Positions 44,295-51,103 of a stretch of 64,000 nucleotides of DNA are shown here, in pieces. The DNA is taken from contig NZ_CP146091.1 in assembly GCF_037023145.1 (NCBI RefSeq), positions 2,480,001 to 2,544,000 on the forward strand, read 5' to 3'. Under the pieces are notes generated by a model that was not told where the DNA came from, ran no database searches, and worked only from the letters and a program-made list of their open reading frames with translations. A program made the position numbers and the translations under genes. Position 1 is the stretch's first letter. Each line of letters opens with the position of its first letter. The stretch is from Ralstonia sp. RRA (lineage in GTDB: Bacteria > Pseudomonadota > Gammaproteobacteria > Burkholderiales > Burkholderiaceae).

Positions 44295-44322
44295 ATTGTA
44301 CTGCCGGATGATGAACTCGCAA
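44295..44322 (-). promoter_or_regulatory. Sigma-70 promoter of sodC
   Basis: On the minus strand TTGCGA (44317-44322) and TACAAT (44295-44300) are 16 bases apart, 37 bases before the sodC ATG. Confidence 0.6.
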
Positions 44323-44335
44323 CATGGGCGCTGCG

Positions 44336-44668
44336 TCAACCTTTGGCAACAGGCGCCGATGCGGCTGGCGCGGCCGCAGCCGGCGCCGGTGGCACAAAGG
44401 GCCCTGGGTCGGCGCACGGCGTGCCCGGCTGCGTGTGTGCGCCCTTGCCACCGGCCTGGTAAGCCGCTGCGGCCTTGTCTTGTGCTTTGCACAACTGGAA
44501 TGCAGCCACCTTGTCGCTCCAGGCCGCCTTGGCCTTGTCGACTTCAGCCTTGGCCTTCTGTTCCTCGGTCGGCGCAGGCAGCTTGGCCACGGCCAGCCCG
44601 CTTGCCAGGCTCAACACGGCGGCAGCCAGCGTCAACCCCATGGCGCGCGTCATCGTGAAAGCTTGCAT
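44336..44668 (-). CDS. Small exported protein of the formate dehydrogenase locus
   Basis: A 110-residue protein with a signal peptide (TRAMGLTLAAAVLSLASGLA, cleavage near AVAK). The mature part starts with a short helical Lys/Ala/Glu-rich stretch (EEQKAKAEVDKAKAAW), has two Cys (QLCKAQ, GTPCADP) and ends in a Pro/Ala-rich tail. I do not recognise a family. The start is supported by AAGGAA before the ATG. It lies 35 bases after the cytochrome b subunit gene on the same strand, so it is probably co-transcribed and acts in the periplasm. Confidence 0.7.
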   Translation of the reverse strand: MQAFTMTRAMGLTLAAAVLSLASGLAVAKLPAPTEEQKAKAEVDKAKAAWSDKVAAFQLCKAQDKAAAAYQAGGKGAHTQPGTPCADPGPFVPPAPAAAAPAASAPVAKG

Positions 44669-44703
44669 GGTGAAATTCCTTGAGTCGATGGCGGTCGGTG
44701 ACA

Positions 44704-45870
44704 TCACGGCTTGGCGGGTTGCTCGCTCGGTGCTGGCGGCGCCGGCGGCTGCGAGCGCTGCGCCGGAATCTTGCCGGCCTTGATGTCGTCATACCAGAGT
44801 TCGTGGTGCTCCTTGGCCCAGGCCTCGTCGACATAGCCTTCGCGCATGGCGCGGTAGGCGCCTTCCATGCCGATCGTGCCCATGTAGATATGGCCCAGCG
44901 ACATGCAGATCATGCCCACCGCCGCAATCGCGTGGACGATCTCAGCCAGTTGCATCGTGCTGCGGTAGTAATCCACGCCCGGCACGATGCGATCCAGCAC
45001 CCAGCCCGACGCCGACAGGATCAGCCCGAACAGGACCAGGCCGCCCCAGAACCAGAGCTTCTCGCCGGCATTGAAGCGATGCGACGGCGGCTCATGACCA
45101 CCGCCGAACAGGCCGCCGGCCCTCAATAGCCACTGCAGATCAATCCCGCGCGGCAGGTTGTCACGCACCCACATCACGAAGGCCACGATGATGCTGACCG
45201 TGAACAGCGGCCCGACCAGGTTGTGCAGATTCTTCAGCACATATGTCAGCCAACCGAACAACTGGTGACCCATGATCGGCAGCAGGAAATGCTTGCCCCA
45301 CAGCATGACGATGCCCGACGCGCCCAGCGTGACGAAGGAAACCGCCATGGTCCAGTGCACATAGCGCTCGGTCGGCGTGAAGCGCTCGATCTTGCGGCCG
45401 GTCGGCGTTTCCTTCAGAGGAATCGCCCCCTTCCACAGGAAGAAGCCGAGGATGACCAAGGGCACCAGTACCACGAGCCAGCCACCCCACACGGTGATGA
45501 CGCCGTTGCGGAACAAGCGCCATTTCTGGCCCGTACGCTGGATCAGCACGCCGGCTTCCAGACCGGGGATGCTGGCGTAATGCGCCTGGTCGGAATTCAC
45601 CTCGCGCCAGACGGGCGCATTGTTGCCGGGCTGCTCGACGCGGCGCGCCTTCTGGTCCTGCGCTTCCTTGGCGAGGTCGCGTTTCTGCACATCAAACACG
45701 TTCTCCGAGACGATGTTGGAGAACGGCTGCGTTGGCTGCACAGCCGGGCTGACCGGTGCATTCGCAGCGGCTGATGCACTGGCCGGCTGCTGCGCGTTGG
45801 CGAGCAGCGCCGCACCGCCAAGCAGCAGCGCCATCGCAACGCACGTCAGGTGTTTCCAAGAAGTGCCCAT
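44704..45870 (-). CDS. Formate dehydrogenase, cytochrome b (gamma) subunit
   Basis: A 388-residue subunit that anchors the enzyme and passes electrons to the quinone pool through two b haems. Unlike the roughly 210-residue E. coli FdnI/FdoI, it has a cleavable signal peptide (LTCVAMALLLGGAALLANAQ) and a periplasmic N-terminal region of about 90 residues. Then come four or five TM helices with candidate haem His in ERYVHWTMAV, GHQLFGW, KNLHNLVG and EIVHAIAAVG, and a Pro-rich cytoplasmic tail. The ATG at 45870 has GGAGG 6-7 bases upstream. ATG 45897 is also possible, since it overlaps the previous stop as ATGA. Confidence 0.9.
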   Translation of the reverse strand: MGTSWKHLTCVAMALLLGGAALLANAQQPASASAAANAPVSPAVQPTQPFSNIVSENVFDVQKRDLAKEAQDQKARRVEQPGNNAPVWREVNSDQAHYASIPGLEAGVLIQRTGQKWRLFRNGVITVWGGWLVVLVPLVILGFFLWKGAIPLKETPTGRKIERFTPTERYVHWTMAVSFVTLGASGIVMLWGKHFLLPIMGHQLFGWLTYVLKNLHNLVGPLFTVSIIVAFVMWVRDNLPRGIDLQWLLRAGGLFGGGHEPPSHRFNAGEKLWFWGGLVLFGLILSASGWVLDRIVPGVDYYRSTMQLAEIVHAIAAVGMICMSLGHIYMGTIGMEGAYRAMREGYVDEAWAKEHHELWYDDIKAGKIPAQRSQPPAPPAPSEQPAKP

Positions 45871-45893
45871 GGACGAACCTCCGCTCGCGCGCG

Positions 45894-46139
45894 TCATGGC
45901 GTCTTGTTGTACTCGTTCTGATACTGGCCGCGTGCGCGGATCTGGTTTTGCCAGCTCGTGCGGTCACCGGGTGTCCAGTTCTTCGCCATGAATGGGTCGC
46001 CCTCTGCGCCCTTGTAAGCGGGCGTGTCGTCTTTGCGGTGCGAGGCCATTGCAGTTTGCGAACGCTCACCACAAGCGCCGAGCAACAACACGGCACCCAG
46101 GGCGATCAACAAGCTGGTCGAAGTTGTGCGCGGGCTCAT
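45894..46139 (-). CDS. 81-aa lipoprotein inside the formate dehydrogenase operon
   Basis: An 81-residue protein with a lipoprotein signal (SLLIALGAVLLLGAC; lipid Cys near residue 23). The short mature part (ASHRKDDTPAYKGAEGDPFM, then NWTPGDRTSWQNQIRARGQ) has no family that I recognise. Its ATG overlaps the Fe-S subunit stop as ATGA, with GGGAG 7 bases upstream, and its own stop overlaps a possible gamma-subunit start. Such tight coupling between two structural subunits suggests it is made in proportion to the enzyme and may be an extra periplasmic subunit or assembly factor (inference). Confidence 0.75.
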   Translation of the reverse strand: MSPRTTSTSLLIALGAVLLLGACGERSQTAMASHRKDDTPAYKGAEGDPFMAKNWTPGDRTSWQNQIRARGQYQNEYNKTP

Positions 46140-46822
46140 GACTGCGCTCCCGGAGTCGAAGCAGGCGCCGAAGGTGCAACAGGCGCAGCGGGTGTAGCCG
46201 GCGCTGCCTGGCCACCCTTGCCCTGCGCACCGCCCGCACCACCATACGCCGTGCCCCACCCGAACAACTCTGCACCCTTCCCCCGCTTCATCACGCGGTT
46301 ACGCAAGATGTCGGAAATCACATCGCCATCGCCGCCGAGCAGCGCCTTGGTCGAGCACATTTCCGCGCACAGCGGCAGCTTGCCTTCAGCCAGGCGATTG
46401 CGGCCGTACTTCTCGAACTCTTCTTCGCTGCCATTCTTCTCGGGGCCGCCGGAGCAGAACGTGCACTTGTCCATCTTGCCGCGCACGCCGAAGGTGCCCT
46501 GGCTCGGGAACTGCGGCGCGCCGAACGGGCAGGCATACGAGCAGTAACCGCAACCAATGCAGACGTCCTTGTCGTGCAGCACCACGCCGTCTTCGGTGCG
46601 ATAGAAGCAGTCGACGGGGCAGACCGCCATGCACGGCGCATCGGAGCAATGCATGCACGCCACGGAGATGGATTTCTCCGCGCCGATCATGCCGTCGTTG
46701 ATGGTGACCACGCGGCGCCGGTTCACGCCCCAGGGCACCTCGTTCTCGTTCTTGCAGGCCGTGGCGCAGGCGTTGCATTCGATGCAGCGCTCGCTGTCAC
46801 AGATGAATTTCATGCGTGCCAT
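46136..46822 (-). CDS. Formate dehydrogenase, four-cluster Fe-S (beta) subunit
   Basis: A 228-residue ferredoxin-like subunit with four 4Fe-4S motifs: CIECNACATACKNE near 13, CMHCSDAPCMAVCP near 55, CIGCGYCSYACPFG near 88, and split CTFC near 118 with CAEMCSTKAL near 150. It carries electrons from the molybdenum subunit to the cytochrome b subunit. It lacks the C-terminal TM anchor of E. coli FdnH and instead ends in an Ala/Pro-rich tail. It has no signal peptide of its own, so it would be exported with the Tat-targeted catalytic subunit. GGGGAGA precedes the ATG. Confidence 0.94.
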   Translation of the reverse strand: MARMKFICDSERCIECNACATACKNENEVPWGVNRRRVVTINDGMIGAEKSISVACMHCSDAPCMAVCPVDCFYRTEDGVVLHDKDVCIGCGYCSYACPFGAPQFPSQGTFGVRGKMDKCTFCSGGPEKNGSEEEFEKYGRNRLAEGKLPLCAEMCSTKALLGGDGDVISDILRNRVMKRGKGAELFGWGTAYGGAGGAQGKGGQAAPATPAAPVAPSAPASTPGAQS

Positions 46823-46840
46823 GTTGATCTCCCCGTTCCT

Positions 46841-49837
46841 TTAAGCGAACCGCTCGATCTGGCAGACCGTCGTTTTCGTTTCCTGCATCATCGTCACCGC
46901 GTCGTAGCCGTAGGTGGTGGCCGTGTTGACGGCCTCGCCACGCACGATCGGGTGGGCGCCTTCCGGGTAGTAGTCGAGCAAATCCTTGCCCTGCCACCAG
47001 CCCGAGAAGTGGAACGGGATAAAGGCGTGGTCGACACCCACGCGCTCCGTCACCAATGCGCGCACCTTGATCTGGGCGCCGGTCGGCGTTTTGACCCAGA
47101 CGAAGTCGTTGTGGCGGATACCCCGGTCGGATGCGGCCTTGGGGTTGATCTCGACGAAGTTCTCCTGCTGCAGCTCGGCCAGCCACGGGTTGGAGCGCGT
47201 TTCCTCACCGCCGCCCTCGTACTCCACCAGGCGACCGGAGGTGAGGATGATCGGGAATTTCTCGTAGACCTTGTTCTCGATATTGCGCTGCTGCACCGTC
47301 TTGTACAGCGTGGGCAGGCGCCAGAAGGCCTTCTTGTCGTCGTGCGTCGGGTACTTGGCGACCATGTCGGGCCGCGTGGAGTACAACGGCTCTCGGTGCT
47401 GCGGAATCGCATCGGGGAAGTTCCACACGATGGCGCGCGCCTTGGCGTTGCCGAACGGGTGGCAGCCATGCTTCATCGCCACGCGCTGGATGCCGCCCGA
47501 GAGATCGGTCTTCCAGTTCTTGCCCTCGGCGGCCTTCTTTTCGGCATCGGTCAGGTCATCCCACCAGCCGAGTTTCTTGAGGAAGACGTGGTCGAACTCG
47601 GGGTAGCCGGTGGTCAGGTCCGAACCGAGCGAGAACGAGCCGTCTTCCGCCAGCAGGTTGACGCCGTCGCGCTCCACGCCAAAGTTGGCGCGGAAATTAC
47701 CGCCACCTTCCATCACGTGCTTGCTGGTGTCGTACAGGTTGGGCGAACCGGGGTGCTTGAGCTCCGGGGTGCCGTAGCACGGCCACGGCAGGCCGAAGTA
47801 GTCACCGGTGAGGTCGTAGCCCGTTTCCGGGTCCTTGCCGCCCTTGCAGCGCAGCGTGCGCACATCAAACAGATGCATGTTGCGCATGTGGGCCTTCAGA
47901 CGTTCCGGCGATTGGCCGGTGTAGCCGATGGTCCAGTTGCCGCGGTTGATCTCGCGCAGCAGCGACTCGATCTCCGGCTCGCGCCACGTCATGCCGGCGC
48001 GCTTGTATTCGGTGATCTTGCAGCCCTTGCTCAGCTCCTTGCCAAAGCCAAGGCGATCGGCAAAGGCCTGCATGATGACGTGATCAGGCTGCGACTCGAA
48101 CAGCGGTTCGATCACCTTCTCGCGCCATTGCAGCGAGCGGTTGGACGCCGTGCACGAGCCCGACGTTTCGAACTGCGTAGCCGCCGGCAGCAGGTAGACG
48201 GCACGGTTCGGATTCGGCGGTGAGCCATCAGCGGACGGCATGTTGGCCATCGCCGCCGTGGCCGACGGATACGGGTCAATCACCACCAGCAGATCGATCT
48301 TGTCGAGCGCGCGCTTGATGTCCATCCCGCGCGTCTGTGAATTCGGTGCGTGGCCCCAGTAGAAGACGGCACGGACGTTGTTGTCCTGGTCGATCAGGTC
48401 GTTCTTCTCCAGCACCGCATCGGCCCAGCGCGACACCGTCGTGCCGGATTTCTCCATCATCGCCTGCGAGGCGAAGCGGCCCTTGATCCAGTCGTAGTCG
48501 ACATCCCACACCTTCGCGAAGTGCTTCCACGCGCCGGTGGCCAGGCCGTAGTAGCCCGGCAGCGAATCGGGGTTCGGGCCGACGTCGGTCGCGCCCTGCA
48601 CGTTGTCGTGGCCGCGGAAGATGTTGGCCCCGCCACCCGACTTGCCGATGTTGCCCAGCGCCAGCTGCACGATGCACGACGCTCGCACGATGGCGTTGCC
48701 GATGGTGTGCTGCGTCTGGCCCATGCACCAGACCAGCGTGCTGGGGCGGTTCATCGCCATCATCTCGGCGACCTTGTGCACTTGCGCCTCGGGCACGCCG
48801 CACACTTCTTCCACCTTGTCCGGCGTCCACTTGGCGAGCACTTCCTCGCGCACCTTGTCCATGCCGTAGACGCGGTCGTGGATGTACTGCTTGTCTTCCC
48901 AGCCGTTCTTGAAGATGTGGTACAGCACGCCAAACAAGAAGGCGATGTCGGTGCCTGAGCGGATGCGCACGTATTCATCGGACTTGGCCGCTGTGCGCGT
49001 GTAGCGCGGGTCGACCACGATGACCTTGCAGCCGGTTTCCTTGGCATGCAGCAGATGCAGCATCGACACGGGGTGCGCCTCGGCCGCATTCGAGCCGATG
49101 TACAACGCGCACTTGGCGTTCTGCATGTCGTTGTACGAATTGGTCATCGCACCGTAGCCCCACGTGTTGGCCACGCCGGCCACGGTGGTGCTGTGGCAGA
49201 TGCGCGCCTGGTGGTCGCAGTTGTTGGTGCCGAAGAACGACACCCACTTGCGCAGCAGGTACGCCTGCTCGTTGCTGTGTTTGGATGACCCGACGAAGAA
49301 GAACGAGTCCGGCCCCGTCTCCTGGCGGATCGTCTGCATCTTGGCGACGATCTCATTCAACGCCTGCTCCCAGCTGATGCGCTGGTAGCGGCCGTCGACG
49401 AGCTTCATCGGCGTCTTGAGGCGGTATTCGCCGTGACCGTGCTCGCGCAGGGCCGCACCCTTGGCACAGTGCGCGCCGAGGTTGATCGGCGAATCGAACA
49501 CCGGTTCCTGACGCACCCACACGCCGTTCTGCACCACGGCATCCACCGAGCAGCCGACGGAGCAGTGCGAGCACACGGTACGGCGCACGACGATGTCGCC
49601 CTTCCCTTCCGCGGCTTGTGCCTCGCCCACCACCGATTTCTTCACCAGCGAGAGCTGCGTGGCCGCCAACCCTGCGCCCACGCCAATACCGGAGCGCTTG
49701 AGGAAGGTCCGGCGATCCATGGTCGGCAATGCGCCGGCCAGGCTGCGCGCCAGACTACCGGCCAGCGACGACGCGCCCTGGCGGCGAGCCGATGTGGTTT
49801 TCGTGTCCTGTACCGCCGGTTTGCGGGTCAGAAGCAT
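46841..49837 (-). CDS. Formate dehydrogenase, catalytic molybdopterin subunit (Cys type)
   Basis: A 998-residue periplasmic molybdo/tungsto-bis-MGD oxidoreductase of the FdnG/FdoG class, oxidising formate to CO2. A Tat signal (MDRRTFLKRSGIGVGAGLAA, RR at 42-43) is preceded by 39 unusual residues. A 4Fe-4S site follows (CSHCSVGCSVD near 88, then HCAKG). The metal-binding residue, selenocysteine in E. coli FdnG, is an ordinary Cys here (QARICHSTTVAG, near 213; codon TGC). MGQTQH near 372 and the C-terminal MGD domain (VWVKTPTGAQIKVRALVTER) are intact. ATG 49837 has AGGTGA 6 bases upstream; GTG 49846 and the ATG at residue 40 are alternatives. Confidence 0.95.
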   Translation of the reverse strand: MLLTRKPAVQDTKTTSARRQGASSLAGSLARSLAGALPTMDRRTFLKRSGIGVGAGLAATQLSLVKKSVVGEAQAAEGKGDIVVRRTVCSHCSVGCSVDAVVQNGVWVRQEPVFDSPINLGAHCAKGAALREHGHGEYRLKTPMKLVDGRYQRISWEQALNEIVAKMQTIRQETGPDSFFFVGSSKHSNEQAYLLRKWVSFFGTNNCDHQARICHSTTVAGVANTWGYGAMTNSYNDMQNAKCALYIGSNAAEAHPVSMLHLLHAKETGCKVIVVDPRYTRTAAKSDEYVRIRSGTDIAFLFGVLYHIFKNGWEDKQYIHDRVYGMDKVREEVLAKWTPDKVEEVCGVPEAQVHKVAEMMAMNRPSTLVWCMGQTQHTIGNAIVRASCIVQLALGNIGKSGGGANIFRGHDNVQGATDVGPNPDSLPGYYGLATGAWKHFAKVWDVDYDWIKGRFASQAMMEKSGTTVSRWADAVLEKNDLIDQDNNVRAVFYWGHAPNSQTRGMDIKRALDKIDLLVVIDPYPSATAAMANMPSADGSPPNPNRAVYLLPAATQFETSGSCTASNRSLQWREKVIEPLFESQPDHVIMQAFADRLGFGKELSKGCKITEYKRAGMTWREPEIESLLREINRGNWTIGYTGQSPERLKAHMRNMHLFDVRTLRCKGGKDPETGYDLTGDYFGLPWPCYGTPELKHPGSPNLYDTSKHVMEGGGNFRANFGVERDGVNLLAEDGSFSLGSDLTTGYPEFDHVFLKKLGWWDDLTDAEKKAAEGKNWKTDLSGGIQRVAMKHGCHPFGNAKARAIVWNFPDAIPQHREPLYSTRPDMVAKYPTHDDKKAFWRLPTLYKTVQQRNIENKVYEKFPIILTSGRLVEYEGGGEETRSNPWLAELQQENFVEINPKAASDRGIRHNDFVWVKTPTGAQIKVRALVTERVGVDHAFIPFHFSGWWQGKDLLDYYPEGAHPIVRGEAVNTATTYGYDAVTMMQETKTTVCQIERFA

Positions 49838-49907
49838 AGGGGTCACCTGAGGATGTGGGGTGCGTGCAATGACAACAGCGGCTACAGCGGGTGCGAATGC
49901 GCCCGCG

Positions 49908-50165
49908 TCAGATCCACGTTGTCTTGTAGTACTTGCGGATGTGCTCGCTCAGGCGGTAGCCCGTCGCGCCATCATCGGCGGGTTCGGCCTGCGGCGTTGC
50001 CGAGGCGATGGGCGCATGCGCCAGATGGTTTGCTGTAGCGGCGGTGCCGGCAGCAGCAGCGACGGCAGCGCCCATCAGAAAACGGCGGCGTGTCGGCGCG
50101 TTGTCAGCGGACTCCGCGGATTCTGCTTGCGGACGAGCGTGAGGGACAGTGTTCGGACCTGGCAT
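49908..50165 (-). CDS. Formate dehydrogenase-region small Tat protein
   Basis: An 85-residue protein with a twin-arginine signal (TRRRFLMGAAVAAAAGTAAT, residues about 25-44) and a short mature part ending YRLSEHIRKYYKTTWI. This architecture, and its place immediately before the catalytic subunit, match the formate-dehydrogenase-region Tat-signal protein family (TIGR02811-like, from memory). Its role is unknown; it may be a chaperone-like or structural partner of the enzyme during Tat export. GGGGAG precedes the ATG. It is the first gene of the structural operon. Confidence 0.85.
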   Translation of the reverse strand: MPGPNTVPHARPQAESAESADNAPTRRRFLMGAAVAAAAGTAATANHLAHAPIASATPQAEPADDGATGYRLSEHIRKYYKTTWI

Positions 50166-50177
50166 GTCGATGCTCCC

Positions 50178-50193
50178 CGGTTTCGTGAAACCG
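50178..50193. promoter_or_regulatory. Palindrome in the fdh operon leader
   Basis: CGGTTTC-GT-GAAACCG, 7-bp perfect arms, lies 13 bases upstream of the first fdh gene, close to its ribosome site. It could be an operator or an RNA hairpin that limits ribosome access. Confidence 0.45.
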
Positions 50194-50217
50194 ATGATCG
50201 AATCTAATAGGAATTAT

Positions 50218-50244
50218 CCGACATATTTTAGAAGCAACTGTCGG
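50218..50244. promoter_or_regulatory. Inverted repeat in the fdh promoter region
   Basis: CCGACA and TGTCGG arms (6 bp) are 15 bases apart, around an A/T-rich stretch (ACATATTTTAGAAG). The minus strand shows TTGCTT and ATAATT/TATTAG boxes here that may be a weak promoter. Probable site for the regulator of the formate dehydrogenase operon. Confidence 0.4.
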
Positions 50245-50326
50245 GGAAAACCATGCCTGACACCCTCACCGGCTGAGTTTTCTGACGATTTGGCGACGAT
50301 TTCTTTCAATCAGCCCAAATTGAACC

Positions 50327-50350
50327 GCCCCGCCATGACGTGGGCGGGGC
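50327..50350. terminator. Hairpin between the chaperone gene and the fdh structural operon
   Basis: Perfect 8-bp arms GCCCCGCC / GGCGGGGC with an 8-base loop lie 50 bases after the chaperone gene stop. The T tract is poor on both strands, so termination may be partial. Confidence 0.45.
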
Positions 50351-50399
50351 CTTGCTCTTGACGGCGTGCTTATTTCTTAGGCAAATATCCGGCGTGCAG

Positions 50400-51071
50400 T
50401 CACGCCAATTCGAGCGCGAGCCGCTCGACTTCAAAAAACGCTTTGGCCAAACCCGCCGCATCGGCATAAAAGCGGGCACGTGGATGCTGCAACACAGCAT
50501 CGCAAGCGGTGTCGACCCATAACGCCAGATGACGCTGGAAGAAGGCGCGCTGCTCCTCCACATGGGCAATGGCCGCATCGTCGCCGGCAATCAGGTAGCG
50601 CATGACCTCGCACAGAGTGGCGAGGTGGTCTTCGGTTTCGGTAATGCCTTCGGCGCGCTCCAGGCCATAGCGACGCAGATCATCGCGCAGCACCACCAGC
50701 GGCTTCTCGTTAAGGAAACCAGCCTGGTAGTACGAGCCGTACAGGAACACCTCCGGCTTGCCGACGCCGATGAACAGCTCGGTGTATTCGTCATCGGCCT
50801 GTGCCGCAGTGGTCTGGCCGGCACGCGCGACGAGGCGGCGCCAGGCCTGCGTGAGTGCGCTGCTGGCAGCGGCTTGCGCATCGGCCGGGTCAGCATCGCT
50901 GTCGCTGGCGGGCTCCAGTGGCGCTGCCGCAATCCGTTGCAGCAAGTCTGCGTCCGGCGCGTGGAAGAACAGCGTTGCCAGCAAACCATAGAGGTCTGCG
51001 CGGGCGAGATCCTCCGCACTGTCGGCGGGCGTGGCGGCGCGTTGGAATTGCAGAGGCTGGGCGTCGGTCAT
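50400..51071 (-). CDS. TorD/DmsD-family molybdoenzyme chaperone
   Basis: A 223-residue all-helical cytoplasmic chaperone of the TorD superfamily. Markers: ARADLYGLLATLFFHAPD near residue 23, DDEYTELFIGVGKPEVFLYG near 95, SYYQAGFLNEKPLVVLRDDL after it, and EDHLATLCEVMRYLI near 145. Such proteins bind the Tat signal of a partner molybdoenzyme and hold it until the cofactor is inserted. Its place between the poly-ferredoxin gene and the formate dehydrogenase genes makes the catalytic subunit the likely client. ATG 51071 is the best start, although no clear ribosome site is present. Confidence 0.85.
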   Translation of the reverse strand: MTDAQPLQFQRAATPADSAEDLARADLYGLLATLFFHAPDADLLQRIAAAPLEPASDSDADPADAQAAASSALTQAWRRLVARAGQTTAAQADDEYTELFIGVGKPEVFLYGSYYQAGFLNEKPLVVLRDDLRRYGLERAEGITETEDHLATLCEVMRYLIAGDDAAIAHVEEQRAFFQRHLALWVDTACDAVLQHPRARFYADAAGLAKAFFEVERLALELA

Positions 51072-51103
51072 GGGAAACGGAAACGGGATCGGGAGTTCGC
51101 TCT

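Noticed and set aside
49195..49205. Possible selenocysteine codon in the formate dehydrogenase gene
   Set aside because: The codon is TGC, not TGA, so no recoding is needed.
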